Both the position numbers and the translations under genes were made by a program. A DNA stretch of 36,870 nucleotides from an uncultured Lachnospiraceae bacterium (GTDB lineage Bacteria > Bacillota > Clostridia > Lachnospirales > Lachnospiraceae). The DNA lies in the NCBI GenBank assembly GCA_900551235.1, contig URUU01000020.1, forward strand, positions 1 through 36,870, in the 5' to 3' direction. Positions 24,123-32,085 of this stretch are shown here, piece after piece (the stretch's first letter is position 1; each line of letters starts with the position of its first letter). The notes below the pieces were generated by a model that was given only the letters and a program-made list of their open reading frames with translations, ran no database searches and was not told where the DNA came from.

Positions 24123-24842
24123 ATGGGACGAAAAAGCACAAATCTTCTGGTTGCACTGCTTTCCTTTCTTATTATAGTTCTGATTGCGCTGGCTTTTTTT
24201 ATGACATGCCTTACAAACGAACAGAGTACTTTTCTGGAAAAGCGCCTGCTGAAAGCCCAAACAGAAACTTCTTATATCAGAGAAAACGGTGCCCTCGAAA
24301 CAGATACAGGAGTGACCACACAAGAAGATGCAAAACCGGAACATCATTTTATTTTTGTTGGTGATTCCAGAACAGTAGGCATGGAAGAAGCAGTTCACAA
24401 ATCTTTTCCTGCCGACGGCTGTACCTTCATCGGAAAAGTTGGCGAAGGCTATCACTGGCTGGTCAATGACGGTGCAGAACAGCTGCACACTGTATTGGAA
24501 AGAGAGCCGGATGCGACCGTCATTTTCAATCTTGGCGTAAACGATCTGGATGAGATTGCCCTCTACCTGGAATTTTATCCACAGATTTTTGACGAACAGC
24601 CAAATGCTTCTTTCTATATTATGTCCGTCAATCCGGTCAGTGAGGAGTGTTCCGGTGCTTCTAACGATGAAATCACAACGTTTAATGCCAAACTAAAGGA
24701 AACTTTTCCGGAACGATATCTTGACTGTTATGATTATCTGGAAAACAATGGTTTTGCAACTGTAGACGGACTTCATTATACGAATGATACTTACCTCTCT
24801 ATACATAAGTATGTGGTAAACGCATTGACAGGCAGTAATTAA
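24123..24842 (+). CDS. membrane-anchored SGNH/GDSL-type hydrolase
   Basis: This is a predicted esterase or acyl-hydrolase tethered outside the membrane. One N-terminal transmembrane helix (about residues 8-29) is followed by a short linker and an SGNH domain: block I VGDSRTVGMEE with Ser82, block III NLGVNDLDE with Asn140, and block V VDGLHYTND with Asp215 and His218, so the catalytic residues are all in place. The substrate is not evident; such enzymes can deacetylate peptidoglycan, polysaccharide or teichoic acid. I chose the ATG at 24123 (GGAGG five bases upstream) over a GTG at 24111. The gene is monocistronic, divergent from hrcA and closed by a terminator. Confidence 0.88.
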   Translation: MGRKSTNLLVALLSFLIIVLIALAFFMTCLTNEQSTFLEKRLLKAQTETSYIRENGALETDTGVTTQEDAKPEHHFIFVGDSRTVGMEEAVHKSFPADGCTFIGKVGEGYHWLVNDGAEQLHTVLEREPDATVIFNLGVNDLDEIALYLEFYPQIFDEQPNASFYIMSVNPVSEECSGASNDEITTFNAKLKETFPERYLDCYDYLENNGFATVDGLHYTNDTYLSIHKYVVNALTGSN

Positions 24843-24844
24843 AG

Positions 24845-24880
24845 ATGGCAGGACAGCTCTTTGCTGAGTTGTCCTGCCAT
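24845..24880. terminator. strong hairpin terminator between the SGNH gene and hemW
   Basis: ATGGCAGGACA and TGTCCTGCCAT pair over 11 bases, with further pairing inside (CTC/GAG). ATTTCATTATT follows on the plus strand and TCTTTAATTA on the minus strand. The SGNH gene and hemW converge here, so it probably ends both transcripts. Confidence 0.8.
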
Positions 24881-24896
24881 ATTTCATTATTGCCCG

Positions 24897-26054
24897 TCAG
24901 TCAAGCAGAAATTCCGATAACACATAATTACTTACATCCATTCCTTTTTCCGTCAGGAAAATCCTGTCATTTTCTATCCTGAGCATTCCGCCTTCCGTAA
25001 GTCTGTCAATCTCACGCCGGTAGACCACCGGAAGCGGACAGCCAAACTGTTTTTCAAATTTGCTCAGGCTGATGCCTTCTGTCATACGAAGTCCCAGAAA
25101 CATCGTCTCTTCAATCTGATTATCTTTTGTCAGTACCAGAAGCTCCTTCTTGGAAAAATCATGATTTAAATATTCCTGCAGGTCATCGGTATTTTTATAG
25201 CGGAGCGGATTCTGCAAAGCAGAGGCTCCAAGTCCAAAGCCTGCATAGTCCACGCGTTTCCAGTAGCCGATATTGTGCCTGCACGCATATCCTTCTTTTG
25301 CATAATTCGATATCTCATAACGATGGAAGCCATAATCCGAGAGTATCGTTTCCGTATCTTCGTACATCCGGCGTTCCTCTTCTTCCGACGGCAGATACTG
25401 CGGCTTTTCTCCTGTTTCTCTTTTCGCGGCATCCTGTCCGTATCGCTCTGCAAAAGGTGTTCCCTGCTCAATGATCAGGCTGTAGGCGGAAATATGCTCC
25501 GGGGCAAGCTTGCATACTTTCTGTAAAGTCTTCCGGTAATTCTCTATACTCTGTCCCGGAAGTGCCGACATCAGATCCACGTTGATATTTGCAAAACCTG
25601 CTTTTCTTGCCAGATAAAAATTTTCTTCAAACTGTTCATAAGTATGGATACGCCCCAGAAGTTTCAATTCCATTTCATCAGCAGACTGCAGTCCAAGGCT
25701 TAAACGGTTGATCCCTGCCTCTTTGTAAATCAACAGTTTTTCTTCCGTAAGTGTTCCCGGATTGCATTCGATCGTAATCTCCGCATCTTCCCTGATATCC
25801 GAAAAACGCTCCCTGATCGTATTCATGATCCTTCTGATCTCGCTTCCCTCCAGAAGGGATGGAGTACCGCCTCCGAAAAAAATGGTCGCTGCCACGTAAT
25901 CTTCTGCCAGATCAAACTGCCGGATCTCTTCGATCAGACAGTTTACATATCGCTTCCGGACCTCTTCTTCTGCCGGAAAAGACAGAAAATCACAGTACGC
26001 ACATTTACGGACGCAGAATGGAATGTGCAGATATAATCCCAGTTCTTTTTTCAT
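24897..26054 (-). CDS. hemW: radical SAM heme chaperone HemW (HemN-like)
   Basis: HemW resembles coproporphyrinogen III dehydrogenase HemN but acts as a heme-binding chaperone in the species studied. The radical-SAM motif is Cys14-x3-Cys18-x2-Cys21 in IPFCVRKCAYCDF, close to the N-terminus as in HemW. FFGGGTPSLL and SLGLQSADEMELKLLGRIHTYE follow, and the HemN C-terminal domain completes 385 residues. I chose the ATG at 26054, one base after the lepA TAG. An in-frame ATG at 26066 would overlap lepA by 11 bases. It forms an operon with lepA, as in Bacillus. Confidence 0.94.
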   Translation of the reverse strand: MKKELGLYLHIPFCVRKCAYCDFLSFPAEEEVRKRYVNCLIEEIRQFDLAEDYVAATIFFGGGTPSLLEGSEIRRIMNTIRERFSDIREDAEITIECNPGTLTEEKLLIYKEAGINRLSLGLQSADEMELKLLGRIHTYEQFEENFYLARKAGFANINVDLMSALPGQSIENYRKTLQKVCKLAPEHISAYSLIIEQGTPFAERYGQDAAKRETGEKPQYLPSEEEERRMYEDTETILSDYGFHRYEISNYAKEGYACRHNIGYWKRVDYAGFGLGASALQNPLRYKNTDDLQEYLNHDFSKKELLVLTKDNQIEETMFLGLRMTEGISLSKFEKQFGCPLPVVYRREIDRLTEGGMLRIENDRIFLTEKGMDVSNYVLSEFLLD

Positions 26055-26055
26055 A

Positions 26056-27870
26056 CTATTTATCATCCAGTTTCAGCACGCTCATAAAGGCTTTCTGAGG
26101 AATTTCCACACTGCCTACCTGGCGCATACGTTTCTTTCCTTCTTTCTGTTTTTCCAGAAGCTTTCTCTTACGGCTGATATCACCGCCGTAACATTTTGCA
26201 AGTACGTCCTTACGCATTGCTTTTACGGTTTCTCTGGCGATGATCTTGCTGCCGATCGCTGCCTGGATCGGGATTTCAAACAGTTGTCTTGGAATCTCTT
26301 CTTTTAATTTTTCGCACATCCTGCGGCCGCGCTCATACGCAGAACCTTCAAATACAATAAAGGAAAGTGCATCGACCTCTTCCCGGTTGACCAGAATATC
26401 CAGTTTGACAAGTTCGGAACGCTTGTACCCTTTCATTTCATAGTCAAAAGATGCATAACCTCTGGAACGTGATTTCAGGGCATCAAAGAAATCGTAGATG
26501 ATCTCGTTAAGAGGAAGGTCATATTTGAGCAGTGCCCTTGTCTCTTCCATGTATTCCATACCAAGGTAAATACCTCTTCGTTCTTCACAGAGCTGCATGA
26601 TCGAACCAATGTACTCCGTTGTGACCATGATCTCCGCACTGACCATCGGCTCTTCCATATATTCGATCTCCGCCGGGTCCGGAAGGTTCGCCGGATTTGT
26701 CAGCTCGATCACTTCTCCGTTTGTCTTATAAACCTTGTAAACAACACCAGGTGCCGTTGTCACAAGATCCAGATTGTACTCTCTCTCCAGGCGCTCCTGA
26801 ATGATCTCCAGATGGAGCAGTCCCAGGAAACCGCAGCGGAAACCAAAACCAAGTGCAATGGATGTCTCCGGCTCAAACTGCAGGGATGCATCATTTAACT
26901 GCAGTTTTTCCAGGGCATCCCGAAGATCCGGATATTTGGCTCCGTCTGCCGGATACATACCGCAGTAAACCATCGGATTTACTTTTTTATAGCCTGGCAG
27001 CGGCTCATCACATGGACGGTCTGCATCCGTGACCGTATCGCCGACACGGGTATCTTTGACGTTTTTCAGACTTGCTGTGATATAACCTACCATGCCGGCA
27101 CGCAGTTCATCACATGGGATAAACTGCCCCGGCCCGAAATAGCCGACTTCTACGACTTCTGCTTCTGCTTTTGTTGCCATCATGCGGATCTTTGTGCCAC
27201 GTTTTACACTGCCTTCCTTGATCCGGCAAAATACAATGACACCTTTGTAGGCATCGTACAGGGAGTCAAAGATAAGTGCCTGAAGCGGTGCTTCCTGATC
27301 ACCCTGAGGTGCCGGGATTTTCTGTACGATCTGCTCTAAAACCTGATCGACATTCAGTCCCGTCTTTGCCGAAATACGCGGTGCATCCTGTGCCTCGATG
27401 CCGATCACATCTTCAATCTCATTGATCACGCGATCCGGATCCGCACTTGGAAGATCGATCTTGTTGATCACCGGTATCACATCCAGGTCATGATCCAGAG
27501 CCAGATAGACATTTGCCAGCGTCTGTGCCTCAATGCCCTGTGCCGCATCTACCACCAGGATTGCTCCGTCACAGGCTGCAAGGCTTCTCGATACCTCGTA
27601 GTTAAAGTCTACATGTCCCGGTGTGTCTATCAGGTTAAATACATACTCTTCGCCGTCTTTTGCTTTGTAGATGATACGAACGGTCTGAGCCTTGATCGTG
27701 ATACCGCGCTCCCGTTCCAGATCCATATTGTCAAGTACCTGCGCCTGCATTTCACGGCTTGTCAAAAGACCGGTCATCTCAATGATACGGTCTGCCAGCG
27801 TAGATTTTCCATGGTCAATATGTGCTATAATACAAAAATTCCTGATATTTTTCTGATCTATACCTGCCAC
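26056..27870 (-). CDS. lepA: elongation factor 4 (LepA)
   Basis: LepA is a ribosome-dependent GTPase that can back-translocate the ribosome and influences 30S biogenesis. The G motifs AHIDHGKSTLADR, DTPGHVDF and NKIDLPSADP are intact, followed by domains II, III and V and the LepA-specific C-terminal domain with basic residues (ISRKRKLLEKQKEGKKRM). The length of 604 residues is normal. The start codon is GTG at 27868-27870, with AGGAG eight bases upstream. It is transcribed with hemW. Confidence 0.98.
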   Translation of the reverse strand: MAGIDQKNIRNFCIIAHIDHGKSTLADRIIEMTGLLTSREMQAQVLDNMDLERERGITIKAQTVRIIYKAKDGEEYVFNLIDTPGHVDFNYEVSRSLAACDGAILVVDAAQGIEAQTLANVYLALDHDLDVIPVINKIDLPSADPDRVINEIEDVIGIEAQDAPRISAKTGLNVDQVLEQIVQKIPAPQGDQEAPLQALIFDSLYDAYKGVIVFCRIKEGSVKRGTKIRMMATKAEAEVVEVGYFGPGQFIPCDELRAGMVGYITASLKNVKDTRVGDTVTDADRPCDEPLPGYKKVNPMVYCGMYPADGAKYPDLRDALEKLQLNDASLQFEPETSIALGFGFRCGFLGLLHLEIIQERLEREYNLDLVTTAPGVVYKVYKTNGEVIELTNPANLPDPAEIEYMEEPMVSAEIMVTTEYIGSIMQLCEERRGIYLGMEYMEETRALLKYDLPLNEIIYDFFDALKSRSRGYASFDYEMKGYKRSELVKLDILVNREEVDALSFIVFEGSAYERGRRMCEKLKEEIPRQLFEIPIQAAIGSKIIARETVKAMRKDVLAKCYGGDISRKRKLLEKQKEGKKRMRQVGSVEIPQKAFMSVLKLDDK

Positions 27871-27954
27871 AATGTTATCTCCTTACTTTTCAAGTCAAAC
27901 ACACGTGAAACCTGACACGCGGTTCTGTTCAGCTTTACTGACATTCTAAGTGGC

Positions 27955-27984
27955 ATTTTAGCACATATTGTCTTTATCTGGCAA
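27955..27984 (-). promoter_or_regulatory. candidate promoter of lepA-hemW
   Basis: On the minus strand TTGCCA (27979-27984), 18 bases and TAAAAT (27955-27960) lie about 85 bases before the lepA GTG, in the gap after spoIIP. The match is moderate. A separate vegetative promoter is expected, since spoIIP should be expressed only during sporulation. Confidence 0.5.
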
Positions 27985-27994
27985 TCTTTTTCTG

Positions 27995-29221
27995 TTATCT
28001 GCCGGAAAGCACCATATCCAGAATATCTGCCAGCGGCTCCATGGCATTTCTTTCTTCCTCTACTGTATTTAGCTGGCTGCCTGCCTCGATCAGCAGTGCC
28101 TTCGGCTTCAGGTGCAGATTATAACGCAGACTCTGAAGATAAATATGCCTGGTAAAACCCGGATAATACTCCTGTGCCCTGATCTGAAGCTGAAAAGAAA
28201 ATGCCAGATTTTCTGCAATATACGGATTTGGCAGATAATCAATCACACCGTTTCTTGCCGTCCGGCTCAGTCCGTTAAAAAACATGATCCTTGCCACCTG
28301 TTTCCCATCAATTTCTGTAACCAGTTTTTCTCCGTCAAGTCCATCCCGGTGAAGATCGATCACCACCTCAATGCCTGGATTTTCCGCAAGAACGGCACTG
28401 ATTTCCTCTTCTGCAAGATTGTATGCCGTATTTCTGTCCAGTTCTCCGTTTATCATATCAAACACGCTTGTATTATGGATTACATTGTAACCATATTCTT
28501 TTTCCAGAAGCTCTGTCAGATAATTTCCCATACCCACGATCGTGTCTGAAACATCACCTTCTTTTGAATCTGCAAACGCTTCCTGCGAATGGGTATGATA
28601 GATCAGGATCTGCGGCATCGATGCATCTTTCTCTATCTTCATATCATATCCTGTCAGTGCATCGATATTGATCTGCTGTGGGTCAGCCGTTGTAGATGCA
28701 TCCACCGTATAATACGTTCCAAGAAGCGTCTGAAAATCTCCAAGGACAGTCAGATCCACCTGTTCCGCTTTCGTCCTTTCCTTACGTTTCTTTGCTTTTT
28801 TCTTCTTTTTCTTTTTTTTGACTGCCTGTTTTATGATCTCTGTCTGTACCTGTGTTTCATTCTGTGACATTTTTTTGCTGTCCTCTGTCTGGTTTTTTGC
28901 GGCCGCATCTGCCGCATCTGTCCGGTTCGTTTCTTCTCTTACGATCAGACAGTGTTCCGTTTCTTCCAAAATACCGCCACTTTTGCTTTCCCAGTAAGCA
29001 GTAAGCGGAATCAGCTCTTTTGTAAGAAGGTCAAACCAGGTGCTTTTCTGTTTTCCTTTTTCTGGTGCAAACGTAAGGGCCGGTGCATACCACTTTTGAG
29101 CTTCCTGCTCCAGCATGCCATCTTTTTTTACGATTGCAATGCCTTTTGCCATAACATAAACACCAAGACCTAAAATAACTGCCCACAGCATCCCATGCAT
29201 CCAGTTTTTCAAACGTTTCAT
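27995..29221 (-). CDS. spoIIP: stage II sporulation protein P (SpoIIP)
   Basis: SpoIIP is the septal peptidoglycan amidase/endopeptidase that works with SpoIID and SpoIIM during engulfment of the forespore. The N-terminus has a membrane helix (about residues 9-28), then a variable linker, then the SpoIIP amidase domain: ILIYHTHSQEAF with His209 and His211, VVIDLHRDGLDGEK and the final LIEAGSQLNTVEEERNAMEPL with a metal-site Glu. The linker has an odd run of eight lysines (135-142) in a longer Lys/Arg stretch. I chose the ATG at 29221 (GGAG seven bases upstream, 408 residues); the frame's first start at 29263 adds 14 residues without the usual N-terminus. It follows gpr, as in Bacillus. Confidence 0.95.
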   Translation of the reverse strand: MKRLKNWMHGMLWAVILGLGVYVMAKGIAIVKKDGMLEQEAQKWYAPALTFAPEKGKQKSTWFDLLTKELIPLTAYWESKSGGILEETEHCLIVREETNRTDAADAAAKNQTEDSKKMSQNETQVQTEIIKQAVKKKKKKKKAKKRKERTKAEQVDLTVLGDFQTLLGTYYTVDASTTADPQQINIDALTGYDMKIEKDASMPQILIYHTHSQEAFADSKEGDVSDTIVGMGNYLTELLEKEYGYNVIHNTSVFDMINGELDRNTAYNLAEEEISAVLAENPGIEVVIDLHRDGLDGEKLVTEIDGKQVARIMFFNGLSRTARNGVIDYLPNPYIAENLAFSFQLQIRAQEYYPGFTRHIYLQSLRYNLHLKPKALLIEAGSQLNTVEEERNAMEPLADILDMVLSGR

Positions 29222-29303
29222 ATCCTCACTCCATTTATAACAGATAGTCCGTCTGACAAACAAGAAACTTTACGAGACATATTTGTCCCCTGACTCATGA
29301 CAC

Positions 29304-29332
29304 ATTATATGAGGACACGTTTTCCATTATGC
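29304..29332 (-). promoter_or_regulatory. candidate SigE promoter of spoIIP
   Basis: On the minus strand GCATAAT (29326-29332), 14 bases and CATATAAT (29304-29311) closely match the Bacillus SigE pattern (about GCATATT, 13-15 bases, CATACAAT). The -35 overlaps the last codons of gpr, and the predicted start near 29297 gives a leader of about 75 bases. Confidence 0.6.
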
Positions 29333-30241
29333 AAGCTGAAGAGCGATGTTCAGACCTTCGGATATAGTATAACTCAGCCTTTTTACCGTTTCATCAATAT
29401 CTTTTGGTGTGACAAACATGGTGTTCAGATGAGACGGAATCATTTCTTTTATCATATGATATTTTTCTGCTGTATCCTTCTCATTCATTGTGTTTATCAG
29501 ATTTTCCATCGTATCATTTACGATTGTTGCCGCATCCACAACCGTCGGCACACCGATCGCGATCACCGGAATTCCGATCACCTGCCGGTTCAGCCCGTTT
29601 CTGTGGTTTCCCACACCGGATCCGGGATTGATTCCGGTATCTGTGACCTGAATCGTCCGGTTCAGCCGTCTGGTACTGCGTGCTGCCAGTGCATCCACCG
29701 CAATGATCAGATCAGGATGGGTCTGTTTTACCACACCTTTTACAATTTCTACGGTCTCCATTCCAGTCTGTGCCATGACTCCCGGAACAATTCCGCTGAT
29801 CGGGTTCATCTGTTCCTCACCAAGAGATGCTGCTCCGTATTCCCTGATCAGATGACGGGTGATCCGGACATTCTGAACCACATAAGGTCCCAGTGCATCC
29901 GGCGTTACATCCCTGTTTCCAAGACCTACGATCAGTACGGATTTTTCACCTTCTCCCATAAGTGTCCGCAGATGCTCTGCCAGTTTTTCCGAAATCTCCC
30001 TGTGGTATCCTTCATCCGGAACAGACATATTAGGGGCTTCCATAGTAATATACGTCCCAACTGGTTTTCCCATCGTTTTAGCTCCGTTTTCCGTTTCGAT
30101 CACCACGGTCGTGGTATGGAGCTCCAGTTCTTTGTCCTCTTCCTCTTCAATTCTGACTCCACGTATCTTTACATCCTCTTCTTCAAAACTCTCTCTTGCC
30201 TCCAGCGCAAGATCCGTCCTGATGCGAAATCTTCCAAACAT
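29327..30241 (-). CDS. gpr: germination protease GPR
   Basis: GPR is the spore endoprotease that degrades small acid-soluble spore proteins at germination. It is made as a zymogen in the forespore and self-processes near its N-terminus. The N-terminal RIRTDLALEARESF matches the segment after the propeptide. The core SVLIVGLGNRDVTPDALGPYVVQNVRITRH (residues about 103-132, with the aspartates of the aspartic-like site) and IAVDALAARSTRRLNRTIQVTDTGI are well conserved. At 304 residues it is at the short end for clostridial GPR, and its pro-segment is only about eight residues. GGAAGG precedes the ATG at 30241. A clear forespore promoter was not found in its 240-base upstream gap. A likely substrate is encoded at 31804-31992. 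Confidence 0.95.
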   Translation of the reverse strand: MFGRFRIRTDLALEARESFEEEDVKIRGVRIEEEEDKELELHTTTVVIETENGAKTMGKPVGTYITMEAPNMSVPDEGYHREISEKLAEHLRTLMGEGEKSVLIVGLGNRDVTPDALGPYVVQNVRITRHLIREYGAASLGEEQMNPISGIVPGVMAQTGMETVEIVKGVVKQTHPDLIIAVDALAARSTRRLNRTIQVTDTGINPGSGVGNHRNGLNRQVIGIPVIAIGVPTVVDAATIVNDTMENLINTMNEKDTAEKYHMIKEMIPSHLNTMFVTPKDIDETVKRLSYTISEGLNIALQLA

Positions 30242-30372
30242 AGTTTCCTTCCTTTCTGCTTTTCTTATTTGTTCGAATACTTACATTGTCTGTATGTTTC
30301 TGCAAAATATACGCAGCCGTTCAGCCATGTGGCAAATATTACAAAGATACGCGGAAAATTTTAAATTTCATA

Positions 30373-30401
30373 TTGACATTTGGTAAGCTTTGGTTTAGAC
30401 T
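30373..30401 (+). promoter_or_regulatory. rpsT: SigA-type promoter of rpsT
   Basis: TTGACA (30373-30378), 17 bases and TAGACT (30396-30401) form a good vegetative promoter. Transcription would start near 30408, giving a leader of about 90 bases. The 258-base gap between gpr and rpsT holds this promoter, the leader stem and the gpr upstream region; I see nothing else in it. Confidence 0.8.
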
Positions 30402-30423
30402 AAGTGAGTATGTTTAAAGTATG

Positions 30424-30456
30424 TTCATTAGAACGTCCGTGTCCGGCTTTAATGAA
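30424..30456 (+). promoter_or_regulatory. stem in the rpsT 5' leader
   Basis: TTCATTA (30424-30430) pairs perfectly with TAATGAA (30450-30456) around a 19-base GC-richer loop. It lies between the rpsT promoter and ribosome-binding site and could be an autoregulatory or stabilising leader structure. Confidence 0.4.
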
Positions 30457-30499
30457 ACAGAAATAATCCCAAAGTATAGAAAAATTGGAGGTGTACAGA

Positions 30500-30763
30500 T
30501 TGGCTAACATCAAATCCGCAAAGAAGAGAATCCTGGTTAACAGAACAAAAGCTGAGCGTAATAAATCTATCAGATCTGCTGTTAAGACTGCTATCAAAAA
30601 AGTAGAAGCTGCAGTTGCTAACAAAGATAAAGAAGCTGCTGTCAGCGCACTCGGTGCTGCTACCGCTACGATCAGCAAAGCTGCTTCTAAAGGCGTTTAC
30701 CACAAAAACAACGCTGCCAGAAAGATTTCTCGTTTAGCAAAAGCTGTAAACGGCTTAAAATAA
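30500..30763 (+). CDS. rpsT: 30S ribosomal protein S20
   Basis: S20 is a small basic protein that binds 16S rRNA early in 30S assembly. The N-terminus (M)ANIKSAKKRILVNRTKAERN and the C-terminal YHKNNAARKISRLAKAVN are diagnostic. The start is TTG at 30500, with GGAGG eight bases upstream. An in-frame TTG at 30485 precedes the ribosome-binding site and would add non-conserved residues. At 87 residues it has the normal length. It has its own promoter and terminator and faces holA convergently. Confidence 0.97.
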   Translation: MANIKSAKKRILVNRTKAERNKSIRSAVKTAIKKVEAAVANKDKEAAVSALGAATATISKAASKGVYHKNNAARKISRLAKAVNGLK

Positions 30764-30783
30764 ACCAATTTTGAAATATATAA

Positions 30784-30817
30784 CCCATCAGGTTCCGTCA
30801 GCCTGATGGGTTTTTTT
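30784..30817 (+). terminator. intrinsic terminator of rpsT
   Basis: CCCATCAGG and CCTGATGGG form a nine-base stem with a nine-base loop, followed by seven T. The last bases of the T run overlap the stop codon of the convergent holA gene. Confidence 0.92.
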
Positions 30818-31790
30818 ACGAATATTTTACAAGAAGTAATTCTACGCTCATTACATCGTTCATGCGGCCGGTCTTGACCGCTTCTTCCATGCTTACGCAG
30901 TCCTGAAGTGCTTCTTTTAATGTTTCCAGTGTAAAATGTTCTGCCTGGCGCATACAGTTACGGACAATAAAACCTGCCATTTTCAGCCGTTCACTGATGG
31001 TTTTGGCACTGTATCCTTCAGAAGATAACTCTTTGACCTGCATCAGCAGATTAAACTGCCGTGTGATCAGATAGAGGATACGCATCGGCGGTTCTTTCAG
31101 TGCCAGCAGATCATAATAAAGCTCCATCGCTTTTTTCTGTTTTTTCTCTGCCATCGCATTGATCATATCAAAAATCTTATTCTCGGTCTGCTCACTGCTG
31201 ATCACAGCAACATCTTCTTCGGTAATGGAGTCCTGCTCCATACAGTAACAGGTCAGTTTTTCCAGTTCCTGACGGATCCGTTCCATGTCTGTCCCGGTCT
31301 TTTCCAGGAACAGGTTCATCGCTCCGGTTGTGATTTTTTTGTTTTCTCCTTTCAGTATTCCAAGAATCCATCTGGTCAGTGTCTGCTCATTCTGTGCCAT
31401 AAACTCTACAACACTGCCCTTTTTGCTGACCGCCTTGTAAAGCCTGCCTCTTTTATCTACTTCGCTTTCCACAAACAGCAGGATCGTTCCGTCCGGTATG
31501 GATAGAATATAATCTGCAAGCTGTTGGTTTGCATTTTTGAAAAAACCACTGTCCTCAATAAGCAGCAGACGGTGCTCTGCAAAAAACGGCATGGTTTCTG
31601 CCTGTGCGATCATCTCCTTTACGTCTATTCCTTTTCCGGTATAGACGCTCAGATTGATCGTATCTCCATCCGGGAGTACTGCATTTTTCAGTTTGTTTTT
31701 ATATTGTTGCTTCAGATATGCTTCTTCTCCGTAAAACAGATAAACCGGTCTAAAGCTTCCCTTTTTTATATCCTCCACCACAGATTTCAT
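30816..31790 (-). CDS. holA: DNA polymerase III subunit delta
   Basis: HolA is the delta subunit of the clamp loader that opens the beta clamp. It has the AAA+-like fold: PVYLFYGEEAYLKQQYKNKL at the N-terminus, TMPFFAEHRLLLIEDSGFF, and the later KIFDMINAMAEKKQKKAMELYYDLL and RILYLITRQFNLLMQVKEL helices of the collar region. At 324 residues it is complete. AAAGGAA precedes the ATG at 31790. It starts 13 bases after the SASP gene, yet must be expressed in growing cells, so a separate promoter or read-through from hemL is expected; I could not pinpoint one. In Bacillus holA (yqeN) also neighbours rpsT. Confidence 0.95.
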   Translation of the reverse strand: MKSVVEDIKKGSFRPVYLFYGEEAYLKQQYKNKLKNAVLPDGDTINLSVYTGKGIDVKEMIAQAETMPFFAEHRLLLIEDSGFFKNANQQLADYILSIPDGTILLFVESEVDKRGRLYKAVSKKGSVVEFMAQNEQTLTRWILGILKGENKKITTGAMNLFLEKTGTDMERIRQELEKLTCYCMEQDSITEEDVAVISSEQTENKIFDMINAMAEKKQKKAMELYYDLLALKEPPMRILYLITRQFNLLMQVKELSSEGYSAKTISERLKMAGFIVRNCMRQAEHFTLETLKEALQDCVSMEEAVKTGRMNDVMSVELLLVKYS

Positions 31791-31803
31791 AGCGTTTCCT
31801 TTC

Positions 31804-31992
31804 TTACTTTTTTTCTTCCCGCCTTCTGCGTGTCATAAGACCGCCGATGCGTCCGGTTTCTTTTGCAGTCAGGGCTTTCCAGCCCTGTTCCACTACTTTA
31901 TCAAGAAGTCCCAGTTCTCTTGCGATCTCATATTTCAGTTCTTCTTCCGGTGCCAGATTATTTAAATCTATTTTTTCTTTCTTCTTAGACAT
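31804..31992 (-). CDS. small acid-soluble spore protein, alpha/beta type
   Basis: Alpha/beta SASPs coat forespore DNA, protect it from UV and are degraded by GPR at germination. This 62-residue protein has the two signature segments: LKYEIARELGLLDKV, which contains the GPR cleavage type E-IA, and the DNA-binding TAKETGRIGGLMTRRRRE. It is a clostridial-style short variant with a basic, lysine-rich N-terminus (MSKKKEKIDLNN). I chose the ATG at 31992 with AAAGGGG about ten bases upstream; the ATG at 32001 is too close to that site. A SigG-like promoter lies just upstream. Confidence 0.88.
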   Translation of the reverse strand: MSKKKEKIDLNNLAPEEELKYEIARELGLLDKVVEQGWKALTAKETGRIGGLMTRRRREEKK

Positions 31993-32017
31993 ATAGCCCA
32001 TACCCCTTTCTTTTCTG

Positions 32018-32048
32018 GAGTATGGTCCGTTTTTCTCCTGATTATTCA
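32018..32048 (-). promoter_or_regulatory. candidate SigG (forespore) promoter of the SASP gene
   Basis: On the minus strand TGAATA (32043-32048), 18 bases and CATACTC (32018-32024) match the SigG pattern (TGAATA, 17-18 bases, CATACTA) at all but the last base. The predicted start falls just before the AAAGGGG ribosome-binding site. Confidence 0.7.
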
Positions 32049-32085
32049 TATCCATGTCAGAATTTTGATCCTGATACTTTTTCTT

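Noticed and set aside
29297..30364. A 355-codon plus-strand frame opposite gpr
   Set aside because: Antisense shadow of gpr; the composition is His/Cys/Arg-rich and no start site supports it.
30242..30372. A SigF/SigG promoter for gpr
   Set aside because: A GTATA and a CAATGTA can be found at roughly suitable spacing, but both the boxes and the spacer fit poorly; I could not support it.
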